64,000 nucleotides of DNA from the NCBI GenBank assembly GCA_039026955.1, contig JBCCLH010000024.1, positions 26,413 through 90,412 on the forward strand, read 5' to 3'. A program made the position numbers and the translations under genes. The stretch comes from Kordia sp039026955. Its GTDB lineage: Bacteria > Bacteroidota > Bacteroidia > Flavobacteriales > Flavobacteriaceae. The notes under the pieces were generated by a model. The model was not told the origin of the DNA. It did no database searches and saw only the letters and a list, made by a program, of their open reading frames with translations. Positions 34,777 to 42,813 of this stretch are shown piece after piece. Every line of letters starts with the position of its first letter. The first letter of the stretch is position 1.

Positions 34777-34810
34777 AAGGATCTTTTGGAGTATTTCCCA
34801 AAAGATCCTT
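34777..34810. terminator. Bidirectional terminator between precursors 8 and 9
   Basis: A perfect 13-bp stem, AAGGATCTTTTGG (34777-34789) and CCAAAAGATCCTT (34798-34810), with an 8-base loop and a T-rich plus-strand tail. Confidence 0.85.
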
Positions 34811-34848
34811 GGTTTTTCTGAATCTGATTGCGTTTAGAAAAGCATTCA

Positions 34849-35076
34849 CTAATCACTACCGCCAACTTGAGATGCGCAGCTAGCTCTGATATCACTTATC
34901 GGTACTCTAGTAGAACTTGTACAAGAGGTATCGGGTTCTGATTTACACAAATCGGGATTTAATGTCTCAGCGCATTGAGCATCGGTACTTTGCGCTCCGC
35001 CAATGATATGATACTGTGAACTAATTGTAGCTATTGTGATCTTTTTTAGTGAAAGATTCTTGAGTTTTCTTTTCAT
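34849..35076 (-). CDS. GG-leader RiPP precursor 9
   Basis: A 75-residue peptide from MKRKLKNLSLKKITIATISS, with the leader ending IGG; an ATG nine bases upstream is less likely. The core has four Cys and about ten Ser/Thr and ends GGSD. Its start faces the regulator gene at 35280 across a 203-base gap containing the palindrome at 35160. Confidence 0.75.
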   Translation of the reverse strand: MKRKLKNLSLKKITIATISSQYHIIGGAQSTDAQCAETLNPDLCKSEPDTSCTSSTRVPISDIRASCASQVGGSD

Positions 35077-35159
35077 AATTTTCAAGTTTTAATGCGTAAC
35101 ACTTCTTCTCAAAACTACAATTATTTACTTTTTATTATCTGCTAAAAAGCCTTCTGTAG

Positions 35160-35179
35160 TGACAATTGATCTATTGTCA
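35160..35179. promoter_or_regulatory. 20-bp palindrome, operator candidate (site 1)
   Basis: TGACAAT (35160-35166), spacer TGATCT, ATTGTCA (35173-35179). It lies between divergent precursor 9 and the TPR-AraC gene. The 18-base core recurs in opposite orientation at 37017 and imperfectly at 37191. Confidence 0.6.
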
Positions 35180-35279
35180 TTACTTAACGTACGGTTTATT
35201 TACCATTTCCTACCGTTCAAAAGAAAAGCATTACAGATAGTTTCAAAAAAATGTATTTTTAGTATCTATAGATTATTTT

Positions 35280-36983
35280 ATGTTAGTGAAACGCTATTTA
35301 TTTACTGTACTTTTTCTCTTTATTGGTTCATTATTATACTGTCAAGAAAAACCCACTCAGAGTATTGAATCTTTGATGCAAAAAGATTTTAAAGAACTTC
35401 GCACTGAATTTTTTAATGCACAAAATCCAGATACTATAGCGCTTTTATATGCGAGTGCCTATCTACAAAAAGCAACACAACTTCAAGATTCTCAAAAAAT
35501 AACAGAAGGATTGTATTATAAAAGCTTGGTTCAAACGGATAGTGTAAAGCTGATATCTCTTAACAGTCTTATTGCGCGTTCTAAAAAAAGTCCAAATCAT
35601 TATTTATTGGAAGACGCATTGGTCGCAAAAGCTGGCTATTTTTTTAGGTTGCGATTGTATAAAAAAGCACTAAAGTTATACACGGAAGCACAAAAATATG
35701 CTATAGAAAAGGAGAATCAGCAAACGCTTTTTATGATCCGACTTAATATTGGCATTATTAATAATTTGATTGGGAATTCTAAAGAAGGACTAGATATTTT
35801 TAAAAAATCACTAACTAATTATACAAAGTTAGGCTATACCAACAAAGCATTACGACTTAATATTTTGGCCAATATTGCAAATTCGTATATGCAAGAAGGC
35901 ATGTATGATTCCGTCACACCGTACACTACAGAAATTATCAAACAAACGCAGGGACTTCCCAAATATGAAGAATTATATAATTTACTCGTACTCAAACAAG
36001 GCATCAATTTATATCATCAACAAGCATATACAAAAGCGGTAGATAGTATTGAAAAAACGATTCCTTATTTTCAACAGATTGAAGATGAATCTAATTTAGG
36101 ATACGCCTATTTTTATTTGGGGAAAACGCACTTGGCGACTCAACATTCGGCGAAAGCTATTGACTATTTCAAAAAGGTGGATACTATTTTCTTAAAGGTG
36201 AATTATCTGTTTCCTGAAACACGAGCGACATATGAACTTTTAATCGATCATTACAAAAAGAAAAAAGACCTCAAAAAACAGCTTGTGTATATTGAACGTT
36301 TGTTGCAATTAGATAGCATTTTACATGACGAAGAGCTGTACTTAACCAAACATATTTCAGAAGATTACAACACACCGCGTTTGCTTGCCGATAAGCAATA
36401 TGTCATAGCATCACTAGAAGAGAAAGCAAACTTTTATATCATCAGTATTGTGATTGCCATGCTATTGGTTATCATCGCGGTTGGCTTTGTAATATATCAA
36501 TACACACAACGAACAATCTATAAAAAACGTTTTGAGCAACTTTTAAAAACTCAGGAAACGCAGCAACATTCCGTTATCGAAGTATCTGATCATAAAAAAA
36601 GTGCTTTACAAATTCCCGAAGATATCGTGTCAACGATTTTGGAGAACTTGGAAGATTTTAAACAAAAAAACGAATTCCTATCCCCAAATATAACGTTGCA
36701 TAAACTGGCCAAACGCTTTAAAACCAATCATACGTATTTGTCTAAAATCATCAATGTGTATGAAGGGAAAAGTTTCAATGCTTTTGTAAATGATTTGCGC
36801 ATTACCTACACGATGAATCGTTTGCAAAAAGATATAATTTTTAGAAAATACACAATTGATGCCATTGCAGAAGAATCTGGCTTTAGCAATACACGTACTT
36901 TTTCACGTGCTTTTCAACGAAAAACAAACTTGAATCCGTCCTATTTTATTAAAAACCTGAACGCTTCTCAAACGGATATATAA
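35280..36983 (+). CDS. TPR-sensor AraC-family transcriptional regulator
   Basis: A 567-residue protein with signal or anchor MLVKRYLFTVLFLFIGSLLY. A TPR solenoid spans about 60-340 (LYTEAQKYAIEKENQQTLFM, YFYLGKTHLATQHSAKAIDY), followed by a transmembrane helix at about 382-402 and a short coiled region. The C-terminal AraC domain (about 465-560) has ITLHKLAKRFKTNHTYLSKI and YTIDAIAEESGFSNTRTFSR. A periplasmic TPR sensor joined to a cytoplasmic DNA-binding domain is common in Bacteroidetes. Three copies of a palindrome surround this gene and precursors 9 and 10, so it probably controls them and itself. Confidence 0.88.
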   Translation: MLVKRYLFTVLFLFIGSLLYCQEKPTQSIESLMQKDFKELRTEFFNAQNPDTIALLYASAYLQKATQLQDSQKITEGLYYKSLVQTDSVKLISLNSLIARSKKSPNHYLLEDALVAKAGYFFRLRLYKKALKLYTEAQKYAIEKENQQTLFMIRLNIGIINNLIGNSKEGLDIFKKSLTNYTKLGYTNKALRLNILANIANSYMQEGMYDSVTPYTTEIIKQTQGLPKYEELYNLLVLKQGINLYHQQAYTKAVDSIEKTIPYFQQIEDESNLGYAYFYLGKTHLATQHSAKAIDYFKKVDTIFLKVNYLFPETRATYELLIDHYKKKKDLKKQLVYIERLLQLDSILHDEELYLTKHISEDYNTPRLLADKQYVIASLEEKANFYIISIVIAMLLVIIAVGFVIYQYTQRTIYKKRFEQLLKTQETQQHSVIEVSDHKKSALQIPEDIVSTILENLEDFKQKNEFLSPNITLHKLAKRFKTNHTYLSKIINVYEGKSFNAFVNDLRITYTMNRLQKDIIFRKYTIDAIAEESGFSNTRTFSRAFQRKTNLNPSYFIKNLNASQTDI

Positions 36984-37016
36984 GACTATTGATCGCTGTT
37001 TTTAGTCACAAAAAAA

Positions 37017-37034
37017 GACAATAGATCAATTGTC
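37017..37034. promoter_or_regulatory. 18-bp palindrome, operator candidate (site 2)
   Basis: GACAAT, AGATCA, ATTGTC: the exact reverse complement of the core of site 1. It lies 34 bases after the regulator stop and about 247 bases before precursor 10. Confidence 0.6.
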
Positions 37035-37190
37035 TCTGCAAATTAATATACTACGATTTCTAACAAATCTTCTTGTATCCGCACACAAAAATGTTTTCTC
37101 TAAACAAACTCTAAAACATTAATAAACAGACAATTAAATACAAATTTAAATTTCAAAAAATAAATTAACAAAATAGCTTGACAGTGAATT

Positions 37191-37208
37191 GCCATTAGAT
37201 CAATTGTC
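37191..37208. promoter_or_regulatory. Imperfect copy of the palindrome (site 3)
   Basis: GCCATT, AGATCA, ATTGTC matches site 2 at 16 of 18 positions with one arm intact. It lies 73 bases upstream of the precursor 10 start, where an activator could sit. Confidence 0.5.
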
Positions 37209-37280
37209 AAACCAAGCACTTTTTTGGAGGATTTTCTTTGTCTAGTTTTACTTCAAGTTAAATCAAAAAATATTCACATT

Positions 37281-37505
37281 ATGAAAAAACGTAAATTAAA
37301 GCACAGTACATTAAAATTGAACAAAGGACGCATTGCTGCGTTACAAGCGGGAACTATTTTTGGCGGAGAAGATAAAGGTGGAAGACAAAAAGCAACCTAT
37401 GAAGATTGTATCGATACCATTGATTGTCCAGCGTCTACTGGTTCCGTTAATATTCTAACATGTCCTGAGCCTTATGTAAAAACTGTAGATGGTTGTACAT
37501 ATTAA
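37281..37505 (+). CDS. GG-leader RiPP precursor 10
   Basis: A 74-residue peptide from MKKRKLKHSTLKLNKGRIAA; the in-frame upstream extension lacks leader character. The leader ends FGG. The core has four Cys, about eight Ser/Thr and two Pro. It is followed by a strong terminator and preceded by operator candidate site 3. Confidence 0.75.
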   Translation: MKKRKLKHSTLKLNKGRIAALQAGTIFGGEDKGGRQKATYEDCIDTIDCPASTGSVNILTCPEPYVKTVDGCTY

Positions 37506-37545
37506 AAAAGTTATATAACACGTAGTTATATATCATGTTTAGTTT

Positions 37546-37576
37546 CGTCTGGAAGTAATTTTCCAGACGTTTTTTT
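37546..37576 (+). terminator. Terminator of precursor 10
   Basis: Perfect 9-bp stem CGTCTGGAA (37546-37554) and TTCCAGACG (37561-37569), 6-base loop, then seven T. Confidence 0.9.
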
Positions 37577-37581
37577 GCGAT

Positions 37582-38085
37582 TTAATTTGCTTTGACATAC
37601 AAACCATCAAACACAGTTTTCCATGTTTTTTGATCGCTAGAAGTTTCCCAATGTTGACGTACCGAACCGTTTTCATTATGCGTCCACGTGACTCTATTGA
37701 CATATTTTTGTCCTTGTGGAGACGTGACTTCATCACTCAGTAAAATCATCTGATTGCCTACTTTGTTTCCTTTTAAATGCAGACTGGCTCCTTGGTTATC
37801 GATCCAAATTTGCTCCCACTGTTGTTTTTGTACGTTGTAAAAATTGTAACTCGTTCCTGTATAATTTGCTTTCGCACTGGTCCAATTTTCGCGCAATACA
37901 CAATTGTCTTCAATTTTAGTAATGATATTTTTTCCAGCAGTCGTTCCATCAGCATTTGTCACATTCCACGTGCCAATCCAAAAGTCAAACGCTTGATGAT
38001 TTTCAGTGCAGCAGGCACATTTTTTCTGTTGCGCCACAACGTTCATAGAAATTAAAACAATACAGAAAAGTACTAATTTTTTCAT
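37582..38085 (-). CDS. Secreted DUF1579-like protein
   Basis: A 167-residue protein with signal peptide MKKLVLFCIVLISMNVVAQ. A short Cys cluster (KKCACC) precedes FDFWIGTWNVTNADGT, the hallmark opening of the DUF1579-like beta-barrel family. VLRENWTSAKANYTGTSYNF and WEQIWIDNQG follow. It probably has a periplasmic lipocalin-like role; function unknown. It converges on precursor 10 with a 76-base gap. Confidence 0.78.
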   Translation of the reverse strand: MKKLVLFCIVLISMNVVAQQKKCACCTENHQAFDFWIGTWNVTNADGTTAGKNIITKIEDNCVLRENWTSAKANYTGTSYNFYNVQKQQWEQIWIDNQGASLHLKGNKVGNQMILLSDEVTSPQGQKYVNRVTWTHNENGSVRQHWETSSDQKTWKTVFDGLYVKAN

Positions 38086-38153
38086 CGGATAGGGAATTGA
38101 TTGTACGGTTGAAGATACTATAAATTCTACAAATGCAATTTAATATCAATTCA

Positions 38154-38301
38154 ACTATAAGATGCAACATATAAACTCGTTCATTTGGCATTCTAATGCC
38201 TTGTGAATACTTTCCGTAGCAAAGTAGCAAAGGCTATGCAAAGCATGCACAGCGTTTTATACTGCCAAAGCAACTTCGTTTCTAAAGTCGCATCTTATAG
38301 T
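38154..38301. repeat. R4 inverted-repeat element
   Basis: A 148-bp element with perfect 12-bp ends ACTATAAGATGC (38154-38165) and GCATCTTATAGT (38290-38301) and short internal repeats (GCAAAG, TGGCATTCTAATGCC). No second copy is in the window. Confidence 0.65.
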
Positions 38302-38442
38302 AGATTTAGTATGATTTATTTTTTACGTACTTTGAAAGAAAGTTCTTGATCTCTGATAATCAAATCATAAACTTTTGCACTTCTTAACATTTTTTAATCA
38401 ATTTCTAATATTCTCTTAACATAAAAATCTAGTTTTTCGACC

Positions 38443-38526
38443 TATATTTGCAGTGTTGTAATATTCTACTACAACATTTTTTGGGTTAGTTAAAAAATAA
38501 AAATCGGGTCTCATTGCCCGATTTTT
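38443..38526 (+). ncRNA. Candidate small RNA with promoter and terminator
   Basis: A -7 box TATATTTG (38443-38450) is followed by a hairpin TGTTGTA (38454-38460) with TACAACA (38470-38476). An A/T linker comes next, then a rho-independent terminator AAAAATCGGG (38499-38508) with CCCGATTTTT (38517-38526). No coding frame fits between them, so a transcript of about 75 bases is likely. I see no convincing -33 TTG. The rest of the 480-base gap 38086-38565 holds R4 and nothing else I recognise. Confidence 0.5.
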
Positions 38527-38565
38527 TGTTTTGTGAGACTTAATTTTGCCCAACAACCTATAATG

Positions 38566-39360
38566 CTACTGCAATCTTTGATGAAGTAATTTAAAATAAT
38601 CAAACGCTTTGGCGAGTCGCGAACCGTACCAACTGAAATATTCGCCATCTACAAAAACAGTTTTTGCGTGATGTGTGAATCTTCCCAATTCAAACGCATG
38701 TTCCTCTTTAAACGGATACGGTTCAGAAGATAACATCACAATCTCAGGATCGCCTTCCAAACGTATCTTTTTGATTTCTACTTCTGGATATCTTCCATGT
38801 GATTCGTAAATATTTTCAAATTTGCAGAGCGTTAATAAGTAATTGATAAACGTATCTTGTCCCGCCACCATCCAAGGCTTTCGCCAGATAAAATATGCTA
38901 CTTTTTGAACTGGAATATCTTTGACAAATTCTTGAAAGTCTTTTAAATGGAATTCAATCTTGTTATTAATTTTTGACGCTTCTGTGTTGCACTTGAATAG
39001 TGTGCCATACTGTGAAATCATTTCCAACGATTCGTCAATTGTTTTCACATCCGAAACGTGTACTGGATATAACTTTTCTAAGGTTTCTACAATGTCTTTC
39101 GTGTTTTCTTCTTTGTTGCAGAGAATGATATCAGGTTGTAGTGCCTTTATTTTTTCTAGTTTGATTTTTTTTGTGCCGCCAACGACGGTTTTGGTGCTTT
39201 TTAAATGATACGGATGTACACAAAATTTGGTAATGCCCACAATGCGTTCTTCCAAACCTAAATCGTACAACAATTCCGTTTGTGATGGCACCAACGAAAC
39301 AATTCGCTTGGGTGTTTTGTCCAGCGTAACCCTGCGTTGCATTTGGTCTGTGAATTCCAT
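38566..39360 (-). CDS. Helical-backbone metal receptor protein (BtuF-like), cytoplasmic form
   Basis: A 264-residue protein of the periplasmic-binding-protein type III fold: TPKRIVSLVPSQTELLYDLG, VGITKFCVHP, IKALQPDIILCNKEENTKDI, and YFSWYGSRLAKAFDYF near the end. Relatives bind cobalamin or metal chelates for ABC import. No signal peptide is visible and no BtuCD genes are adjacent, so it may act differently from a classical receptor. It lies 12 bases after pyrF and is probably in its operon. Confidence 0.85.
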   Translation of the reverse strand: MEFTDQMQRRVTLDKTPKRIVSLVPSQTELLYDLGLEERIVGITKFCVHPYHLKSTKTVVGGTKKIKLEKIKALQPDIILCNKEENTKDIVETLEKLYPVHVSDVKTIDESLEMISQYGTLFKCNTEASKINNKIEFHLKDFQEFVKDIPVQKVAYFIWRKPWMVAGQDTFINYLLTLCKFENIYESHGRYPEVEIKKIRLEGDPEIVMLSSEPYPFKEEHAFELGRFTHHAKTVFVDGEYFSWYGSRLAKAFDYFKLLHQRLQ

Positions 39361-39372
39361 AATCAGTTTTGA

Positions 39373-40188
39373 TTAAGCGTCTAAAATTTCCGCCATTTGC
39401 GATTGTAATTCTTGTGCTTTTTTCGCTGCCGCAGATGCGAAATCTGCTTCGTTTGAAGCATAAATAATTCCGCGAGAAGAATTGATTAACAAGCCCACAT
39501 TTTCTGTCATCCCGTATTTGCAAACGTCTTGAAGGTTTCCGCCTTGCGCACCAACTCCTGGCACTAATAGAAAACTTTCCGGAATGATTTCACGAATTTC
39601 TCCTAAGAACGAAGCTTTGGTTGCTCCCACTACATACATTAAATTTTCGCTGTGCTCCCACGTTTTCGAAGTTTCTAATACATGTTTGTAGACTTCTTTA
39701 TTGGCAATTGTTTTTGTCTGAAAGTCAAAAGCACCTTGATTTGACGTTAGTGCCAATAAAATTGTGTGTTTTCCTTTAAATGCTAAAAAAGGTTCAACCG
39801 AATCTTTTCCCATGTAAGGTGCCACAGTGACAGAATCAAACGCTAAATCTTCAAAAAACGCTTTCGCATACATGCTAGACGTATTTCCGATATCGCCGCG
39901 TTTGGCATCAGCAATCGTAAAAATTTCTGGATGTTTCGTATTTAAGTATTGAATCGTCTTTTCCAACGCCTGCCAACCTTTGATTCCATACGCTTCATAA
40001 AATGCCGTATTCGGTTTGTATGCAACTGCTAAGTGATGTGTAGCATCAATAATTGCTTTGTTAAATTCAAAAATCGGATCGCCAGTTTCCAACAAAAACG
40101 CTGGAATTTTTTGCAAATCGACATCCAATCCAATACATAGAAACGATTTCTTTTTATGAATTTCTGCAATTAGTTGTGTTGTGGTCAT
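39373..40188 (-). CDS. pyrF: Orotidine-5'-phosphate decarboxylase, type 2
   Basis: A 271-residue enzyme that makes UMP from OMP. The catalytic D-x-K-x-x-D is in TIADAKRGDIGNTSSMYAKA. FLCIGLDVDLQKIP opens the barrel, and the phosphate-binding end is LLVPGVGAQGG followed by NSSRGIIYAS. The length and these motifs match the longer bacterial type rather than E. coli PyrF. It is preceded by the heptad spacer and prfA on the same strand. Confidence 0.95.
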   Translation of the reverse strand: MTTTQLIAEIHKKKSFLCIGLDVDLQKIPAFLLETGDPIFEFNKAIIDATHHLAVAYKPNTAFYEAYGIKGWQALEKTIQYLNTKHPEIFTIADAKRGDIGNTSSMYAKAFFEDLAFDSVTVAPYMGKDSVEPFLAFKGKHTILLALTSNQGAFDFQTKTIANKEVYKHVLETSKTWEHSENLMYVVGATKASFLGEIREIIPESFLLVPGVGAQGGNLQDVCKYGMTENVGLLINSSRGIIYASNEADFASAAAKKAQELQSQMAEILDA

Positions 40189-40200
40189 TGTTTGATGGGT

Positions 40201-40275
40201 GTTGGGTTTTGGGTGTTGGGTTTTGGTTCTTGGCTCTTGGCTCTTGGCTCTTGGCTCTTGGCTCTTGGCTCTTGG
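40201..40275. repeat. Heptad array (six CTCTTGG units plus variants)
   Basis: Six perfect CTCTTGG units at 40234-40275, a TTCTTGG unit before them (40227-40233) and a degenerate TGTTGGG/TTTTGGG heptad run upstream, all on a 7-base period. It fills the pyrF-prfA spacer. Confidence 0.9.
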
Positions 40276-40343
40276 CTCTAAATTATATCAAAAATAGTGT
40301 TCATTGAGCACAAACAACAAAAAACTAACAACGAACAACCAAT

Positions 40344-41417
40344 TTAAAGTTCACTAGACTCCTTCAATTTCTCTGTATTTTCAACAAGCATTAACTCATC
40401 TAAAATCTTCTGAATGTCTCCGTTGATGATGTTTGATAAATCGTATAATGTCAATCCGATTCGGTGATCGGTGACACGTCCTTGCGGATAGTTGTAGGTT
40501 CTAATTTTTGCACTTCTATCACCTGAGGAAACCATGCTTTTACGACGCGCTGAATCGGCTGCCATTTTCTTTTCTAGCTCTCTTTCATACAAACGTGAAC
40601 GCAATACTTTTAAGGCTTTTTCTAAGTTTTTATGCTGTGATTTTTGATCTTGACAACTTACAATAATTCCTGTGGGTTCATGATGCAATTTAATCGCAGA
40701 ATAGGTTGTGTTTACGCTTTGTCCTCCAGGTCCTGTAGAGGTTGTACGTTCAATACGCACATCTTGCATGTCTAGTTCTACATCAAACTCTTCCGCTTCT
40801 GGCAAAACCATAACCGTTGCCGCACTTGTGTGAACACGTCCTTGTGTTTCTGTTTGTGGTACACGTTGTACACGGTGAACTCCTGCTTCAAACTTCATCG
40901 TTCCGTAGACATCTTCTCCTGAAACTTCAAAGATAATTTCTTTAAATCCACCTGAAGTTCCTTCGCTGTAATCTACCACACTTACGTTCCAACCACGACT
41001 TTCACAATATTTGGTATACATTCGGTGCAAATCACCTGCAAAAATACTCGCTTCGTCTCCACCAGTTCCTGCACGTACTTCTACTACGACATTTTTACTG
41101 TCTTCTGGATCTTTCGGAATCAATAATAATTTAATTTCTTCTTCCAATGCTGGTAGCGCTTCTTTGGCTTCATCCAATTGCATTTTGGCCATTTCTACCA
41201 TTTCGGCATCGCTTCCATCAGTAAGAATTTCTTCAGCTTCGGCAATATTGTCTAACAGCTCTTTATAGATATCACGTTTTTCAACGAGTATCTTCAAATC
41301 TTTAAATTCTTTATTGAGTTGTACGTATCGTTTTTGGTCAGCAATAATGTCAGGTTGAATAATTAAATCATTCACCTCATCAAAACGCTGCTTTACTATT
41401 TGTAACTTTTCTAACAT
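40344..41417 (-). CDS. prfA: Peptide chain release factor 1
   Basis: A 357-residue RF1. The catalytic GGQ lies in TSTGPGGQSVNTTYSAIKLH. AGTGGDEASIFAGDLHRMY and the decoding region with RVPQTETQGRVHTSAATV are present. It recognises UAA and UAG. It has normal full length, with the start at the ATG after an A/T-rich leader. Confidence 0.97.
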   Translation of the reverse strand: MLEKLQIVKQRFDEVNDLIIQPDIIADQKRYVQLNKEFKDLKILVEKRDIYKELLDNIAEAEEILTDGSDAEMVEMAKMQLDEAKEALPALEEEIKLLLIPKDPEDSKNVVVEVRAGTGGDEASIFAGDLHRMYTKYCESRGWNVSVVDYSEGTSGGFKEIIFEVSGEDVYGTMKFEAGVHRVQRVPQTETQGRVHTSAATVMVLPEAEEFDVELDMQDVRIERTTSTGPGGQSVNTTYSAIKLHHEPTGIIVSCQDQKSQHKNLEKALKVLRSRLYERELEKKMAADSARRKSMVSSGDRSAKIRTYNYPQGRVTDHRIGLTLYDLSNIINGDIQKILDELMLVENTEKLKESSEL

Positions 41418-41598
41418 GGAACTTCTCTTTTCAGGTGTGCAAATTTACAATTTTTATTGATTGTTTATAGTTTTCTAATGACGTTCTAAAATACTTTTAT
41501 AAATGTCGTTTTTTTCTTTTTATTGAAATAGAATTATCTCACTTTAATATCGTACATTTAATTCAAATAAAATTGAATAACCATTAAAATTATCACAC

Positions 41599-41766
41599 AT
41601 GAAAAAAAGAAATTTAGATTCATTAAAGCTAAACAAGAGAAAAATTTCATCATTGAAAGAAACCGTAAAAGGTGGAATTGTCCCGATTGAAAGCGATTGT
41701 TCTTCTTTTGGAAACGGCGAGTGCGCTGAAACCTATTGTAACTGTAAAACTCAGGATCACAGATAG
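41599..41766 (+). CDS. GG-leader RiPP precursor 11 (55 residues)
   Basis: Leader MKKRNLDSLKLNKRKISSLK, then ETVKGG. The core has four Cys (SDCSSFGNGECAETYCNC). Its core plan S-x-C-[ST]-S-[FL]-G-N-G matches precursor 12, and the 60 bases upstream (a TTATCTCAC stretch, TACATTTA, CCATTAAAAT) are also duplicated. Confidence 0.75.
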   Translation: MKKRNLDSLKLNKRKISSLKETVKGGIVPIESDCSSFGNGECAETYCNCKTQDHR

Positions 41767-41909
41767 AATATACGATATCGATTTTATAAAAACTGCATCA
41801 TTTTCTTCGGAATACGGTGCATTTTTCTTTTTCATCAGAATTGAATTATCTCACATTAAAATTGTACATTTAGTACATTATATTAATTAACCATTAAAAT
41901 ATTTCACAC

Positions 41910-42080
41910 ATGAAAAAAAGAAATTTAAAAAACTTAGCGCTTAACAAAACTAGTATTTCATCGTTAAAAGAAATTACAGGTGGACTTCGTATACCAATTG
42001 ATCCGATTGATAGTAATTGTACTTCACTTGGAAATGGTGATCCATGTCCAGAAACACATGATTGCGATCCATATAAATAG
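41910..42080 (+). CDS. GG-leader RiPP precursor 12 (56 residues)
   Basis: Leader MKKRNLKNLALNKTSISSLK, then EITGG. The core LRIPIDPIDSNCTSLGNGDP continues CPETHDCDPYK with three Cys. It is a tandem paralogue of precursor 11, 311 bases downstream. A promoter TTG-N21-TACATTTA precedes it. Confidence 0.75.
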   Translation: MKKRNLKNLALNKTSISSLKEITGGLRIPIDPIDSNCTSLGNGDPCPETHDCDPYK

Positions 42081-42154
42081 GAATACATCGTAAAAGCTAT
42101 ACAAAACTGCATCATTTTCTTGGGAAGAGGATGCAGTTTTCCTTTTTACAAACA

Positions 42155-42180
42155 CTACTTTTATTACGGACTTGCCATCA
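42155..42180 (+). promoter_or_regulatory. Conserved box upstream of precursor 13
   Basis: CTACTTTTATTACGGA followed by CTTGCCATCA, 80 bases before the ATG. The same box precedes precursors 14 (80 bases) and 15 (81 bases). Confidence 0.6.
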
Positions 42181-42234
42181 TAAAGATTTATCAATTCTTA
42201 GTAGTTTTAGTGTATAACCATAAACGTATATATC

Positions 42235-42510
42235 ATGAAAAAAAAGAAAGTAAATCTTAAGCAATTAACTTTGGCAAAGTCTAGAGTGGCGTCATTAGAA
42301 TCTAATGGAGTTACTGGTGGTTTCCAGTCTTGGACAGGAACTGCGGAGCCATGTTTCCCAACTGAGTTTAACTGCGGAGATACCGGCGGCGGCGGAAATA
42401 CCGGCGGTGGCGGAAACACTGGCGGTGGTGGAAATACTGCAGGATGTATTCCTTTTTCACTCTTATGTCAGTCACACTCTATTTGCCCACCAGGCGTATA
42501 TTGCTACTAA
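42235..42510 (+). CDS. GG-leader RiPP precursor 13 with Gly-Asn-Thr repeat
   Basis: A 91-residue peptide with leader MKKKKVNLKQLTLAKSRVAS ending TGG. The core opens FQSWTGTAEPCF, shared with precursors 14 and 15. It has three near-exact GGGGNT units (18-base DNA repeats at about 42385-42440) and ends SICPPGVYCY; six Cys. The repeat replaces the Cys-Pro-rich middle of its sisters, a sign of slippage-driven core change. Confidence 0.8.
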   Translation: MKKKKVNLKQLTLAKSRVASLESNGVTGGFQSWTGTAEPCFPTEFNCGDTGGGGNTGGGGNTGGGGNTAGCIPFSLLCQSHSICPPGVYCY

Positions 42511-42519
42511 TACCTAATT

Positions 42520-42671
42520 TTAACGTGAGTTCAATATAACTATTTCGTTAAATTCGTAATAATTAATAATTTACAAAAATTGTCAAATCGAGCATTGCTG
42601 GAAGTGACAAGTCTTTATTTTTCAATTAATTAAGATTAATTTGATAATTTCTTATGTCGAACTCACGTTAA
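42520..42671. repeat. R2 inverted-repeat element, short copy
   Basis: A 152-bp element with perfect 13-bp ends TTAACGTGAGTTC (42520-42532) and GAACTCACGTTAA (42659-42671). It lacks most of the inner hairpin of the 19995 copy. It lies between the stop of precursor 13 and that gene's terminator. Confidence 0.85.
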
Positions 42672-42690
42672 TTTTATATAAAATTGTTGC

Positions 42691-42721
42691 CAAGAGCTTT
42701 CAGGTTTTCTGAAAGCTCTTG
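42691..42721 (+). terminator. Terminator-like hairpin after precursor 13
   Basis: Perfect 13-bp stem CAAGAGCTTTCAG (42691-42703) and CTGAAAGCTCTTG (42709-42721) with a 5-base loop. The T tail is poor. It is separated from its gene by the R2 element. Confidence 0.7.
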
Positions 42722-42733
42722 CTGTATAAGCAC

Positions 42734-42759
42734 CTACTTTTATTACGGATTTTCCCTCG
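42734..42759 (+). promoter_or_regulatory. Conserved box upstream of precursor 14
   Basis: CTACTTTTATTACGGATTTT followed by CCCTCG, 80 bases before the ATG, matching 42155-42180. Confidence 0.6.
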
Positions 42760-42813
42760 AAAGAACTTACAACTTCTACTTAAATTAGCCGCTTAACCAT
42801 AAACCTGAAAATC

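Noticed and set aside
40201..40275. Phase-variation tract controlling pyrF
   Set aside because: The heptads lie upstream of the start codon without overlapping a promoter I can identify; changes in copy number would not shift the frame.
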